From Symsagittifera roscoffensis (taxonomy: Eukaryota > Xenacoelomorpha > Acoela > Convolutidae): a DNA stretch of 64,000 nt. Positions 40,515-53,300 of this stretch are shown one piece after another (positions within the stretch are counted from its first letter, which is position 1; each line of letters begins with the position of its first letter). The notes beneath the pieces were generated by a model. It made no database searches, was not told where the DNA came from, and saw only the letters and a list, made by a program, of their open reading frames with translations. The position numbers and the translations under genes were made by a program. Location of the stretch: positions 3,706,534 through 3,770,533 of the forward strand of contig NC_087065.1 of the NCBI RefSeq assembly GCF_963678635.1, read 5' to 3'.

Positions 40515-40770
40515 TGTCAGTGCTCGACCGAAAAAAAAATAGCCGGGGTTTGGGTCGAGCACAAAATCGAAACATACCTCGAGCACGCTCAATCAGAGTC
40601 GACCAATGTCGAAAGATATCTCAAGCACGGTCGAAACACACCTCGGGCACAGTTAAAACAAATTTTGCTCGAGTGCTTGAAATTGGCCGAGAACTTGATT
40701 TGTGATCAAGACATTCACAAATTATCTGGTTTGGTTCGAGCACAGTCGAGTATTTTATTTGGTCGAGCAC
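40515..40770 (+). repeat. GTCGAGCAC-word cluster
   Basis: Words such as ggtcgagcac, tcgagcac, ctcgagcacg and ggtcgaaacacacctcg recur at irregular spacing, mixed with A-rich filler. The core resembles those at 8014-8152 and 10093-10378 but is less regular. Confidence 0.55.
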
Positions 40771-40792
40771 AGCTGAAATATATTTTGCTTAC

Positions 40793-43240
40793 AACAATTA
40801 TAAAATGGAAAAAATCATAACAAAAATTAAGTTCCTGAATAAAACACGTCTGTCTTAGTCATTCCAGCTTGAATTTTGCATTTATTTTATGTCCGTTTTC
40901 ATAAATTTTGTTAATTTAATGTTTTCTCAGTTCCGTCGGAAGTTAACACAAAGTAATGGCGATTATCGAAATGCAGTAAAACCGCAAAATAGCTACTACA
41001 AGGTTTCAGATATTGCATTATATAGTGTAAAACAGCTGAAATCACCGTGGAATTCAATTACAGGTATAATATTTCAGAGAATTCAGAGATTCAGAGATCC
41101 CGCACCGGAGTTCCATGGATAATAATCGATTATATTGAATTTTCGTGGTCTGTCTCAATAAATTTCTATAATAATCGATTATAATCGATTAAAAAGGGAT
41201 TATAATGAAACTATTTTTCTAATCAATAAAATCCGAATACAATCGATTATAATCGATTATAGTCGATTATTTTTGAAAGAAAATGAAACTTGTTTTCGAG
41301 GCGAAATAATCCATTTTTAATCGATTATAATCGATTATAATGGATTTTTTGAGGGGTTATTCTTGAAATTTACAATTTTGTTCAAAATTATCTCATTTCT
41401 TGTTTAGTGCAGTTGCTACGAATTACGTTTCATAAAATGTTACATTTCAGAAGAAAATTTATATTTTTTTTGTCTCTACTTTTTTTAATTCATCGCAGTT
41501 TAACTAACACTTCATTTCACTGTTTTTTTAACCAAAACCCTAATGAAACTAAATTTTCAGGGGTTTGAATTAGATTTTCATAGCTTCCCCCGCCGGAGTT
41601 CCATGGATAATAATTATAAGTTTTTTTAACCCAAGTTTTTTAACCCCCCCCCCCAGTTTACCGCCACCACCCCCCCCCCCCCCGTTTACCGCCCGCTTAC
41701 CGAATACCAACCCCCCCCCCCCCCCCCCCCCCCAGTTAAGCCCCCAGTTTACTACTCCCACCATTTACCCTCCCCCAGTTTACCCGAAATTTATTTATCC
41801 AACCCCCCACAGCTTCTCTCCCCCCCCCCCAGCTGAGGGGGAGGGAGGAAGCTTGAGAGGGCGAGGGGATGACGTTGAGACATGCCATGTAGTAAAAGAC
41901 ATGGCATAAATTCTGCAATTTTCTCGCAAAATTTGCAATATTTTGCAAAAATAGTCGAATTTAGTTCTAAAAATGAAATGGATTATAATGGATTATTTTG
42001 GCAAAAATAATCGATTTCAGTGACAAAAATAATGGATTATAATCGATTATAATGGATTATAATGGATTTTTATTTTTCAAAAAAATCGATTTTAATGACC
42101 ACATAATCGATTACGTGGTCTAAATTTGCCACAATAATGGATTATAATGGATTATAATGGATTATAATGACAACATTTTAGACAACATTTTCCATTATAA
42201 TCGATTATTATCCATGGAACTCCGGTGCGGGATGCCTACGAAAGCTTGTTCACCTCAAACATACGTTGAAAGAGAGGTCGATTTTTTATTACCGCAATTA
42301 ATTGTAGCTGAGTAATCATTTAGTTTCGTTAAAAAGCAATCAATTGTTACGAGTCAGTAGCGTGATGTGATCAAAGAAACAGTCAAACGATCAGAGTTAT
42401 GTTTAAAAATTCAAAATACAATTTTTTGAGCAGAAGGTTAATTTATGTTATTCTATGGTAATAACTTATTGCGCTACAATTTTTTGAAACGAGAGCTCTA
42501 GCTAAAACAAATTTGATATTAAGTAGTTAATAGATGCCGTATTTTCTAGCAAAAAAGCCAAAAATGTGAATGTTCAAATTATAACCCCAAAGTCCTATCA
42601 AGTTTTAATTTTGTGTACATGTTTTGTCATAAGTTTTTTTTCAGCGATTGCATTTATTCTTTTTTGATTAGTTATTCTTTTTAAAAATTGCAATCATTTG
42701 CTTTTTCAATCGTTACTCTGTTTTGTTGTTTTTTTTAGCGCATCAACTTTGTTTTTAGATACCCAACTTTTAGATCCGTTATTTTGAGTTTTTTTAAAGT
42801 TTCTGTTTACATATAGGGGTGGCAGCCACCCTAATTGGCGATATTTTCTTTTTTCATGATTCAGTTACAAAACATACATTTTGATGAAGGAAATCGATCG
42901 CCACCGCTATAAGGCTAAGCTACGCTACCGAAATATCCCGTGCTTTCTTATGTACCTTATATTTTAGTTAAATCAAGTTGAAGTGAATATTAGTTGCATA
43001 TAATAAGTATTGAACATCATTTTATAAGTCACTACACCCAATTTTTGGAAGTGGACAAAAAATGACAACTTTTAACCCCATGAAACTAGGAACAAAAGTA
43101 GGACACTAAAGCCCCACGTGTAGAAACGTGATCATTTTAAAACAATTATAAAGTAGAAAAAATCATAACAAAAATTAAGTTCCAGAATAAAACACGTCTG
43201 TGTTAGTCATTCCAGCTTAAATTTTGCATTTATTTTATAG
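40793..43240 (+). repeat. 100-bp direct repeat flanking the foldback element
   Basis: Segments 40793-40890 and 43141-43240 are over 90% alike, running from aacaattata through 'gaataaaacacgtctgt' to 'ttttgcatttattttat'. They lie 2.35 kb apart on either side of the element at 41097-42233. This is too long for a target duplication, so it is either a segmental duplication or two copies of another repeat. Confidence 0.8.
41097..42233. mobile_element. foldback element with perfect 38-bp terminal inverted repeats
   Basis: The left end 41097-41134 (ATCCCGCACCGGAGTTCC...) and right end 42196-42233 are exact reverse complements over 38 bp. Arrays of ATAATCGATTAT palindromes fill the subterminal regions (about 41120-41340 and 41960-42200). 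A third, partial end (ccgccggagttccatgg) lies inside near 41590, next to poly-C tracts spanning 41641-41830. No coding capacity and no clear target duplication. The reiterated self-complementary subterminal DNA is foldback-type. The internal end suggests nesting or a composite. Confidence 0.85.
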
Positions 43241-45137
43241 GGGGTTAAACGTGATCATTTTAACGGCACACCGAAAAGCAGGAAATCATACCTTCAAACT
43301 GTACGCCTTAATTCAACGGATTAAACTTCCGCTAACCTGTTATGAGCATGAAACATCTCCTGTGGTAGGTATCCCAATTTGATCAATTCATGTTAAAAAT
43401 TTACAAGTGAACTATCCTTTAAAATGATGCTCAGGCGACTTTATATGTTGAATGGCATCGAAAAAACTCTTTTAGAACTTCTAGAGTTGAAAAACACCAC
43501 CTGAGAACCTATATTCCGTATTTTCTTCAAAAATATTTACAAATAAAGTCAATCGCATCTTAATTATTTTCAGCTAATGCAATTGAGGAAAAAATTTTCG
43601 GACATCAATTTAAGGTCAGTAATTGCAAGCAAAAAACGAATTTTTACACAAAATCTTGGGTGCCAATAGATGTTCAACCCTGCAGACACATGGGTGCCCA
43701 TGTCTTTTCCATCGATGCGGTTCGTTTTCCTTCTAAACAGATAATTAGCAATACCTGCAACATAGATCTTTAACAAAATGTGTCTTCATAGCTTTGTTAA
43801 CATCAAGTTTTTTAATTTGACAAGAAAACAATTCGACATTTCCTTTTTAATCGAAAAAATATCAATGCATGCTTCAAAACAAACTTAAAAAAACACTCAT
43901 AATTTGTTTGGCTTTCCTTCTTTCTTAAATCCACTAGAAAATTTTGAATAACATGAATGATACAAATGTTTTAGGTGTTATCATTAATAAAATTAAAAAA
44001 CGCAGTCTAATATTTTTTTATATTGATTTATTTGTAATTGATGCGGTGATTTATACTTCTCGTCTTTGTAGTTACTTTTTTTTGACTTATTAATTTTTAA
44101 ATCTTGAAACCTGTAGATTTTTGAGTACAAGATTCACGAAAATACAGAAAAATCCAGAGAAGATGACACTTTTTGAAAATTGGGAGGTATAGCATTGATT
44201 GCTAAAAACTTTAGAAATAAATGAAATTCGAACAATTTCAATAAAAAATTTGAAGATATATATTTTCAAACTGTTTTTTTTTTGCTTAATTCATGTTTTT
44301 ACAACTTTATTCCGGGAAAAATGCCTACCATTCAGCTTTGTCAAGATCCACAAATGTCTTGAGAGTGAACTTCTCAAGACCTTATAGGTGGAAGTTGGTG
44401 ATCGAGACAGAAGTAAAATGAGAAGTGACAGTGATGGGAGTTGATAATTTAAACTTTGAGGGATCCGTTCTGGAAATATAAAAAATGATTCCTTATGTAA
44501 TTCTGCCAAAACTTAGCCCATTTGTTACACTAAACTATTCTCACGTTAAGAAAACAAAATTACCTCAAGTTAACAAAGTGTTTTATCAAATATTTGGAAA
44601 AATTTGGAAATAATGTTTCAGGGAATAGCCATCCCCACACAACAGGGTAGGAGTGTAACATCGCTGATGCAAACTTGACATATTTAAAGTCTGAGAAAGT
44701 ATTGTCTACGTTCACGTTCACGCTTAAATAAACAAACTTAAAATTTCCTACTTACGTCAGCGTCCTCACTCGCAACGACGAGCAAATTCTGTTGAGGTAT
44801 GTTTGAATTATTTGATTCAACAAATATGAAAGTTTGACTATATATATATATATATATATTTTCTGAAATATCTTATCTGAAGTTTATCATCAACAAAACT
44901 ATCATATCTTAGAACATTAAGTTTCAAAGATTCCCGAATAAAATCAGTAACACTGCTGTATTGACAATTGAACGCCTAAGAAATTTACCATCAGAAGTTT
45001 ACCATCTGAAGCTCTAAAACCTATAACGTTTCTTAAAACATCAAGGAAATTTAATCCCTACCTTAAACCATCAGATGGGGTCCCGAAAAGCTATAGCCTA
45101 TATTTATACATGGTAGTCCGCAGACCAATTTTTTAAA
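42234..45137. other. gene-free region
   Basis: AT-rich with no supported coding region. It includes the second copy of the 100-bp direct repeat (43141-43240) and a short (TA)n run near 44840. A stretch at 44700-44790 resembles 46790-46850 (cttaaataaacaaac, then 'cagcgt.ctcactcgc'). Confidence 0.5.
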
Positions 45138-45740
45138 CGCTAAGGCATTATTGGCAACAATTTTTTTCGATAAAAAAATAGACAACGAGAAATGCAAAAA
45201 AAAACATTTTTCAGAACATTTTTTCCGTTTTAGTACAATTTTTGAAATTTTTTGTCGCCTGGGAAGCGTTTTTCTACAAGCATTTTAAATTTTTGAACAA
45301 TAGTGTCCAAATTGTATAGTGACATAGTGCCCTTTGAATTATCGACTGCTGTCCTTTTTCTCAGTTCGATTTGTCATTAGTTTTTCATCTTGATAATTAC
45401 TTATTACAAATACTGGAACTGATTTTGAAAAAGCTCCATATTTGCATAGAAAACTCCAAAGCTCCATAGAAAACATTATGGCTGTGTTTTGATCGAAAAA
45501 TCCATATGATCACAAAAAGGCAACATAAGAACGAAAAAAAACTGGCCATGCCTTATAATGAAGCGTTCTTTTGTAATTGAAGTGATCAGAAAAATGCACC
45601 AACGTTTAGAATTTTCTAAACGCTCAGACAATATTGGCAACAATTGTTTTCGATAGAAAAGTAGACGAGAAATGCAAAAAAAAAACATGTTTCAGAACAT
45701 TTTTCTTTTTTAATACAATTTTTGAATTTTTTTTTGTCGG
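45138..45740 (+). repeat. local direct repeat pair
   Basis: Segments 45138-45255 and 45621-45740 share attggcaacaat, 'gacgagaaatgcaaaaaaa', ttcagaacattttt and 'acaatttttgaa' in order. A different repeat (45373-45560) lies between them. They look like an ancient duplicate in a repeat cluster. Confidence 0.75.
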
Positions 45741-45753
45741 AGTTTTTGAATTT

Positions 45754-46165
45754 CTGACGGAGTTTTTTTTTTATCATTCAGAAGCTATTGTTGTCCTGAG
45801 CTTAAATTTGAAAAGATATTTCACCTGTGATCATTTTTCGTAAATTTATGAGGGTTTAAAGTTTGCCATTTTGGCCATTTTGACCAATTTGGGACAATTA
45901 ACGCGCGATCTTATAAATCGTACCAAATTGGTTGAACGAAGCTTATTTGCAATGATTTATTTGTTACAAGGAGTAAAATTTCTCTTTTTGTACTTTATAT
46001 GGAGTGTGGGGTGATGATTTTCATTAAAAAATTTCAAATTTTAGAAAAAATTTTTCGTTTTACTCAATTTCATTAAATTTTTTTAATGTTATTACTGCTG
46101 CTCCATAAACCTTAAAGGCAGTCGGAACATTCAGGGCTTCGCTATGATACGAGCAGTCTTGTTTG
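45754..46165 (+). repeat. dispersed repeat, copy 2
   Basis: Same family and orientation as 25771-26225, with matching block order and several small indels. It directly follows the local repeat ending near 45740. Confidence 0.8.
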
Positions 46166-46599
46166 TTTTTCCTCTGCCTGATTTGCGCATAGTCTGACCT
46201 TTTCAGACTCCATCTTACAGTTCAGCAAACTCGGATTGAAATCTAATTTTTTCTAAGTACAACTAACAGTGAAAGCGTTTATATTGCCATTTTGACTGCG
46301 TTACATGTCTTTGCTGCGAAAAATTTACTGAAGATCTTGGTTGAGTGAAATTTTTTTCAAAATTATGGGAGAGAAACTATTCGAAAGAGATGGCTTTGCG
46401 TTGTCTTTTTGACCACGCAATTTGAATTGCATTTGCAACGTCTTTTCACTGTTTAAACTTTTCACAATTTTTGGATGTTATCCATCAGTTTGCTCAAAAA
46501 CTAAAGTAATTTAAACACAACTACGCATATAAAAAAGTCTCTATAAAGAAAGATAATTGTTGCTATGAAACTTGTTCATAATAATTTGGCCAAACTGTT

Positions 46600-46686
46600 G
46601 AAAAGAACTCTAATGTTTTTTTAGAGTTCTTTTCAAGTTTGAAGCAACTTGGATGTTGCTTTTCAAGTTTGAAGCAACATCCAAGT
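46600..46686. repeat. two adjacent perfect 13-bp hairpins
   Basis: gaaaagaactcta (46600-46612) pairs with tagagttcttttc (46622-46634). acttggatgttgc (46647-46659) pairs with gcaacatccaagt (46674-46686). The word 'tttcaagtttgaagcaac' occurs in both the spacer (46631) and the second loop (46661). This compact double stem-loop is not explained by the other repeats. Confidence 0.8.
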
Positions 46687-48118
46687 TTGAGGCAGTGTGT
46701 GAAGTTATTTAGAAAAATATACCAACGCATAGAACTTTTCCACCGCAGCGCGTAACATCTTTTGTTGCACATTTTTCTCAGCTCCACCACCTCGCTTAAA
46801 TAAACAAACAAAAAACTTGCTTACATACCTCAGCGTTCTCACTCGCTTCGGGGGGTAACATCTATTGTTGCAATTTCGACATATTTTTCTGAGAAAAATT
46901 TGCTTAGGTCCACTTACTGTTTAAAAAAAACTAATTTGACTCAAACAAAGTTTTTCAATAGTTCAGAGAGGTCCTGTTAAAAAAAACCAGCTGATCGCTG
47001 AATTTACTCGCGCAAAACAAGAATAAAACTCAACGAAAAATTTAGGCTCGTTCGAAGCACACATCAGAGGCTTTTAAAATGATATATCACTAAATTGTTC
47101 AGATGAATGAGTGTTCTACCTTATTTTACTTAGAAAACCAGTTTAAAATGTTTCAAACCAACCGACGACAATAATTTCCCCATATTTAAGGATCGCAAAA
47201 TAAATTCAGATTATCGAAAAAACTTTGATAGCAGCGAGAGGGCCAAATGTCTCTGATTTTATTGAACTCATAAGAAACCGTTTTGTTAGAGATATGTGAA
47301 GTTTCTTCCTTGCTTTGATTGTTCGTTAAAGTTTAGTTACACTGGCAAGACTTTGATACGGTTTAGAGTCTTTTTTTGATTTTTTTGAAACAGTGATGAT
47401 TGTTGTTTCCAGAAAATATGGGAAATATTATGTGTTTATGTTTTCTTTCATATGTTATTGCATAATGAGATGTCCCTCTGATTTGTTGTTTGGAACTCTG
47501 AGTCAATCAATTGAAACAATTAAAACAAAAGAAATTTCTTGTAGCCATCAGCAGTCTTGAAGAAAAACCATTTACTCTTGCTTGCTTTCTAAAAGTACAC
47601 CAGATTAATTTTTCATTAATCATCTGTCATTAGTTTTTCATCCTAATAGCTACTTATTGCAAATACTGGAACTGATTTTGAAAAAGATCCATATTTGCAT
47701 AGAAAACTCCAAAGCTCCATAGAAAACATTATGGCTGTGTTTTGATCGAAAAATCCATTTGACCACAAAAAGGCAACGTAAGAACGAAAAAAACTAGTCA
47801 TGCCTTATAATTGAACATCAAGTATCTCGGAAAAAAAATGATTCGAAAACGCTCTCTAATTCACATCCCGATACCACAAATAACACGAAACAACCAAAAA
47901 GAGGATGTATCTCTCCTTTACTTTTAGCTCTCACTCAATCTACATAACGGATTCTACCGTCAGAAAAAGAAAAGACTGGGTCAGCGATGTTGCTCGCTTT
48001 TAGTTCGGATTCAGGTGAAGAAGGTGAGTCAACCTCTAGCACGAGCCGTTGACTCACTTGGGCTGCCTGATGGAGGTAGTAAACATTAAACAGCGAATGA
48101 AAACTAAATCAGGACAAT
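46687..48118. other. gene-free region before the copia array
   Basis: No supported gene. It contains the second 185-bp repeat copy (47627-47815). Near 48025-48056, gtgagtcaac and 'gttgactcac' form a short inverted pair next to the start of the array. Confidence 0.5.
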
Positions 48119-49733
48119 TGTTGAAGTCCAACCATCTCAAGGTCAGACAGGTTAATTGAAGCGAATGAGTTTGGAGGTCAAAACTGATTTAAATAGTCAA
48201 AACTGATTAAACTCAGACATGTCAACTAATTATCGCAAACTAATTAATTGGTCAGTAATTAATTACATAGTAGTTTTGTGATGCTTAATATTTCATGTCA
48301 TTCATATTCACTTTCTCAATTCTTTATTCAACAATCACTACCTCTTCTCAATCCTCAATTCAAACCTCAGATACTATCTCAGTCTCTAACCCCAGCCCTT
48401 ATTCTTAGTTACTCTAATACTGATTACTAAATTTTGCTGTTTTCTTTTTCTGTCAGAGGACTTGAAGCTGGCGGCTTTCAGCAAAAATCTGAAGGTTTTC
48501 CTGCTGGGTTGACAAAATTTGTGGCGCTGATGCTTACCAAATGCTTGTACGATGATGGCAACAAATGATGCAATGGTTTATGTGCTTGTTTGGGATGATG
48601 ACATCAATTTTAGGTGCAGATGTCGAGACGAAATCGACAAGATGAGGAGCCGTTTCTCCGAACGTTTCAAGATGGATGACCTAGGCGCAATTTCCTTGTT
48701 CCAAGGAATGCAGGTCATGCAGTCATCTGGGACAGTATCAATGAATTAACCATATTACATCGACGACAGCTAAGCAAACAAGGCCTGATATTCTAGCGAC
48801 TGGGACGCAAATTTCCCGTTTCCTGGAGATTCCGGGAAAGGTGCACTGTGTGGCTGCAAAGAGAGTTCTTCATACCTAAAAGGATTAAATGATCTGGAGC
48901 TTTGCTACACTAAGGACGCTGGTGGTGTAAAACTCTATGGATTAGCAGATAATGACAGGGCTGGAGATTTGGATGATAGAAGATCAACTACTGGCTACAA
49001 TTTTCATTTGCAAAAAGTAGGGGCAGCATTAGTTTGAGCACCAAGAAGACTCTTACTGCAGCCATATCTATCAATGAGGTTGAGCACAAAGCAATGGCTG
49101 CAGCGATTCCAGATGTTCTATATCTACGATCACTTCTCGGTGAGATGGACGTGATTATTGACGCACCAAGCGTCATCAAGGAAAAAAATTAGAGCTGCAG
49201 TATCAAGATGCACAAGAAACCTGTGATGCAGATGCAAACGAAGTATATCGATGTGAATTACCACAGTGATAGAGAACGAGTGGACGAAGACGCAGTTGAA
49301 CTCTTGTATTGCCCCAGTGAAATCAAGGAAGCTGACTTGTTGACAAAAGAATGAGCAAGGCTAAGGTGGAACAACATCGTCGAACCTTGTTGGGTTGCAG
49401 CCTGACATTGGAAACAACCAATTCAGCCTGAGTGCGGGTGTTCAGTTCAGGCAATCCCAAGGTCAGACAAAAAACGTGAAGCGACTCAGTTTGGAGGTCA
49501 AAACTGATGAAAAAAGTCAAAACCTATTAAACTCGGACGTGTCAACTAATGATCAAACTAATTAACTAGTCTTTAATTACTTGCTTGCTAGTTTTGGGAT
49601 GCTTTGTTTGTCAGTTCTTTTTTTTCACTTCTCATTTCATTCTTCAACAATCACCATCTGTTCTCAATCCTCAGTTCAAACCTCAGATTCTATCTAAGTC
49701 TCTAACCCCAGCCCTTAATCCTAGTTGCTCTCA
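48119..49733 (+). mobile_element. Ty1/copia element, deletion derivative (copy 1)
   Basis: LTR-like segments at 48119-48418 and 49439-49733 share 'agtttggaggtcaaaactg', 'cctcagat.ctatct' and 'tctctaaccccagccctt'. Between them lies only the 3' part of pol: the RT catalytic region, with WDDD where YVDD is expected, then 'RSTTGYNFHLQKVGAA' and the RNase H end with its LLT-type tail. Compared with copy 2, about 1.6 kb covering gag, protease, integrase and early RT is missing, joined at 'acgatga' near 48546. Stops and shifts are frequent. Confidence 0.8.
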
Positions 49734-49911
49734 AAAAAATCAATTTGCGCTTGTACCACGAAGTTATTTATATCAATTTCAGAGAGTAGTTTCTATGACA
49801 CAGTAGTTTTGCAAAGCACTTAGTTTCTAATTTTCATTGAAATTTTTCATATGTTTGATTCATGCTAACCAACAGAGAAAACATGCGGTTGAATCAAACA
49901 CTTTTTTTACT

Positions 49912-50361
49912 AGGACAGTAACAATGAATCAACCATGTTTCATCGACAACTGCTTGGATCGTTTTGGCCTAGCTGATTGGAAACCAGTGGCCACATCAGC
50001 GGACATCAGCGCACAATTTTCGAAGAAGGACCGTCCTGAAGTTGGGTAAACAGAATCAGTGTCCATGAAGCCTGATGACTAAAAAGGCATTGTAGACTCA
50101 GTATTTTACATAGCTAAGCAAACAAGGCCTGATATCCTTGCTACTGCGACGCAAATTTCCCGTTTCCTGGAGAACCCGGGAAGGGTGCACTGGGTGGCTG
50201 CATAGAGCGTTCTACGTACCTAAAGGGAGGAAATGATCTGGAGCTGTGCAACACTAAGGACGCTGATAGTGTAAAAATCTATGGATCAGCAGATGCTGAC
50301 AGGGCTGGAGATTTGGATGATGAAGGTCAACTACTGGCTGACGAAGACACAGTTGAACTTA
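49912..50361 (+). pseudogene. copia pol 3' fragment behind the LTR
   Basis: In frame pieces read NQPCFIDNCLDRFGL, DWKPVATSADI, then 'RPDILATATQISRFLENPG' and 'HWVAA', the conserved stretch downstream of the copia RT active site, then part of RNase H. It jumps from the RSTTG region straight to the DEDAVEL region, a deletion also present at 57644-58090, so it predates the tandem duplication. Confidence 0.75.
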
Positions 50362-53300
50362 AATTTCTGGTATGATAGTCAAGAAAAGTTATTTTGGCTT
50401 GATAGTCAAAAAATATAATTAGTCAAGAGTAAATTTTTTGGCATGATAGTCAAGAGAAAACATTTTGGCATGGTAGTCAAAAAATAAATTTTTGCCTAGA
50501 AGCTATTAAATAACTTGCTTAAATTGGCTCAAACTGGCCTTTTTGTTTGTCGAAGTGCACCACAATCGCGCAAAAGATCAAATAAATTTTGATAAAAATG
50601 GGTTCTATTGTAAGGGATTTGATTCTTAACCACGCTCAAACTTTATTGGTAACGCACACAAAAAACGTTAACGCTGCTTGGTCAACCATAATGCAAATGA
50701 CAGATATCAAAATACTTCCCGTGATAGCTGAAAAATTTTGTGTGTAACATTGAGCATAGAGTAACTTCGTCATTGTCGACTGTCGGACAATGACACTGCA
50801 GCGAGATTATTGCCTACGATATACAGTGCTTAAATTGTCCGGACAAAACGAATGAAACTTGAATTTTCAAGCGCGTTTTTCTCAAATTTGGTTAAAATTT
50901 GTTAAAATTTAAGACAACAAAAGTTGCTTGGAACTAATATGGTGCAAAATTTTCTCCAAATTTCTTAACCTAAATTTTTCTTCAAAAATGGAACTTTTTG
51001 GCTTTTTTAAATAATCAAGAATTACACTGAGTTTACATGGTTAATTGATGTAAAAATTATATCACAAGAAGCCTCTTAGCCATCTCAATAAGTTTTAAGA
51101 ATGGTTAAATCTCCAAAAACCTGTATAAGAGAACATATTTTGGCATGATAGTCAAAAAAAAATGTTTTTACCATGAAAACTTAAAGTTTTTGCCTAGAAG
51201 CTACCAAATTCAAAAAATATCAACAATTGTGTCAGAAAATTGATTTTTCAAATCTAAAATAACCAAGAAAAACTTAAATTCAGGTCTGAATTTAGATTTG
51301 AAATAACCAATCCATGAAGTATCCAAGCGTTATTTAATCATTTTTTAACCAATTTCAGATCTGAAATTCAGATCTGAAAAATGTTAATTCAGATCTGTTT
51401 TTAGAAAACTCACAGAGTACCTGTATATCTGAAAAGAGTGAAAACATATTCTCACTCCTTATTGGAGTGAAAAAATCATATTATTGCCAAACTTACAAGA
51501 AAAATAAAAGTCAACGGTAGAGGAGGCCGAATTTAGTAACGGGAGAGCAAATGTGATGGCCATGACGATTGGGAATATTGACGTGGTATTTTACCCAAAA
51601 CCTATTGTGAAAATGCTCGACGAGTATTGTACTCAAAATATATTTTGAAACTAGGCAAAATTTTATCGACATTGGGAACGTTGAGCGAAAACTTTGTCGG
51701 AAACGACGTGGGAACTATACATGAAAAAAATGAGATGGTATCAAAAAATAGTGACGGCGGCCAATGTGATGTGAGTGACAAAGTATTTCCTCTGTCATTA
51801 CTTCAGTTGTAGTACCAACTGTACCAATTCGAAGAAGCAATTTCAGAACTGATGTGATTTTGACAGGGTGAAGTTGTCAAGAAACCTTATGAAACCATCA
51901 ATCTTGAAGCAACACTAAGAAATTTTATCTTGGCAGAAAATCAAACATCAAAAAATTTATTCGTGGGACTTTAAAATTGAGTCCACAGTCAAATAAATTT
52001 GAATTAAGAAACGGACGGGCGGGGGAGCATCACCCATCTGTTATTGAGGTGTCAGAGGGGGAGGTCACTGTGGTCAAAGAGGTTGTTTAGAGGTGGGTCA
52101 TTAAGCCACTTCTAACCAATCATTTATAAATTACCGTTTCAGTTTCAACATTGACTGCGTCTTGTAATCTACTGGAGTTTGTTGGTTAGTAAAATTTTCA
52201 CCTCGAAAACGACTCAATAGGTCAGTCGACCGTTGATTATAAAAGGGAAGGCAGTAAATATCTTTTAGAGCTAGGGAAGTTAGTTTATAGGCAACTCATT
52301 AACCAGAGAATGTAAAAATTACACACACACACGAATGTCAAGGCACACAATCTATTTGAACGACTCAAATTGCACAAACCAACACAGAAATTTTATTCAA
52401 AAGATTGGATACTGTTCAGAGTGATTTCATGAACTTGCATTTTTTGACTACTCTACGTTTCAGCAACGAAAACTCAGTAGGTTATAATTCGTATTCTGCA
52501 GTTTGCAAGGCTGAGGATGTTTGAACTTGGATAGTATGTTGGATGTTGAAGAAAAAAGCTATCAGGCTCCTGGAGGATTCTAGGGAAGGACCAGTGACAA
52601 AGAAAGGGAAGTAATCGACAAAGCAGTCCTCTAAATAACATTAAAAAAAGAGTGAGACCCATCAATCGTTCAAGTAAAGTGAAATTTAGTTTTAGCGGTT
52701 ACACTAAGTAAACGATGCAGTAATTTAAAAATTTTTTGAAATTTGTTTTTTGGTTTCTTTTTCAAAATTTGAGCAGCTTTAAGCATAGTTTCAGCATATA
52801 TTCAGCTGTGATTTGAATAAATGAAACACCAGATAAACCAACATCTTGCCATCACGGTAATTTACTGCAGAATTACGATCACTTAGATTAAAAAATTTCA
52901 GAAGCTGTCTGCATAAAAAAGATTAATTTTTTCACAATTAACTTTGTATCCAACTAAAATCGTCCTATATCTAATCCCGATCATAACGCGACACAAAATT
53001 TATAACCTCTCTTAATACAAAGCATCAACTAAATTTAAACTATATTCTGTCTGAGTAATTGGGGTGTATGTTTTTGCTCTTCAGCTTCAAATCGATGAGA
53101 CATTAACAATCCAATTTTTCAGCAGAGTCTGATTACCTGCCAGTTTTTTGCTATTTTTCTGTTGAGAACCTCAAAAATTTGTCCAGTATGTTATATATAC
53201 CAAAAAAATTGAAAATCAATTTGAGCCAGGAAGGCCCTTTTAAAACACTTTTTTTTTCAAGTTATCAAAATCAAGTTTTTCAAGTTATGTTGATTCACAT

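Larger units (their letters stand above)
45373..47815 (+). repeat. 185-bp direct repeat pair
   Basis: Segments 45373-45560 and 47627-47815 are about 95% identical, with blocks 'gtcattagtttttcatc', 'atactggaactgattttg', 'gctccatagaaaacattatg' and 'ttttgatcgaaaaatcca'. The spacing is 2.25 kb. Neither has a supported frame. Confidence 0.85.

Noticed and set aside
50598-50747. A conserved small protein of 49 codons in both array copies (second at 58357-58506)
   Set aside because: The copies differ by four replacement and one silent change, which gives no sign of purifying selection; conservation follows from the tandem duplication.
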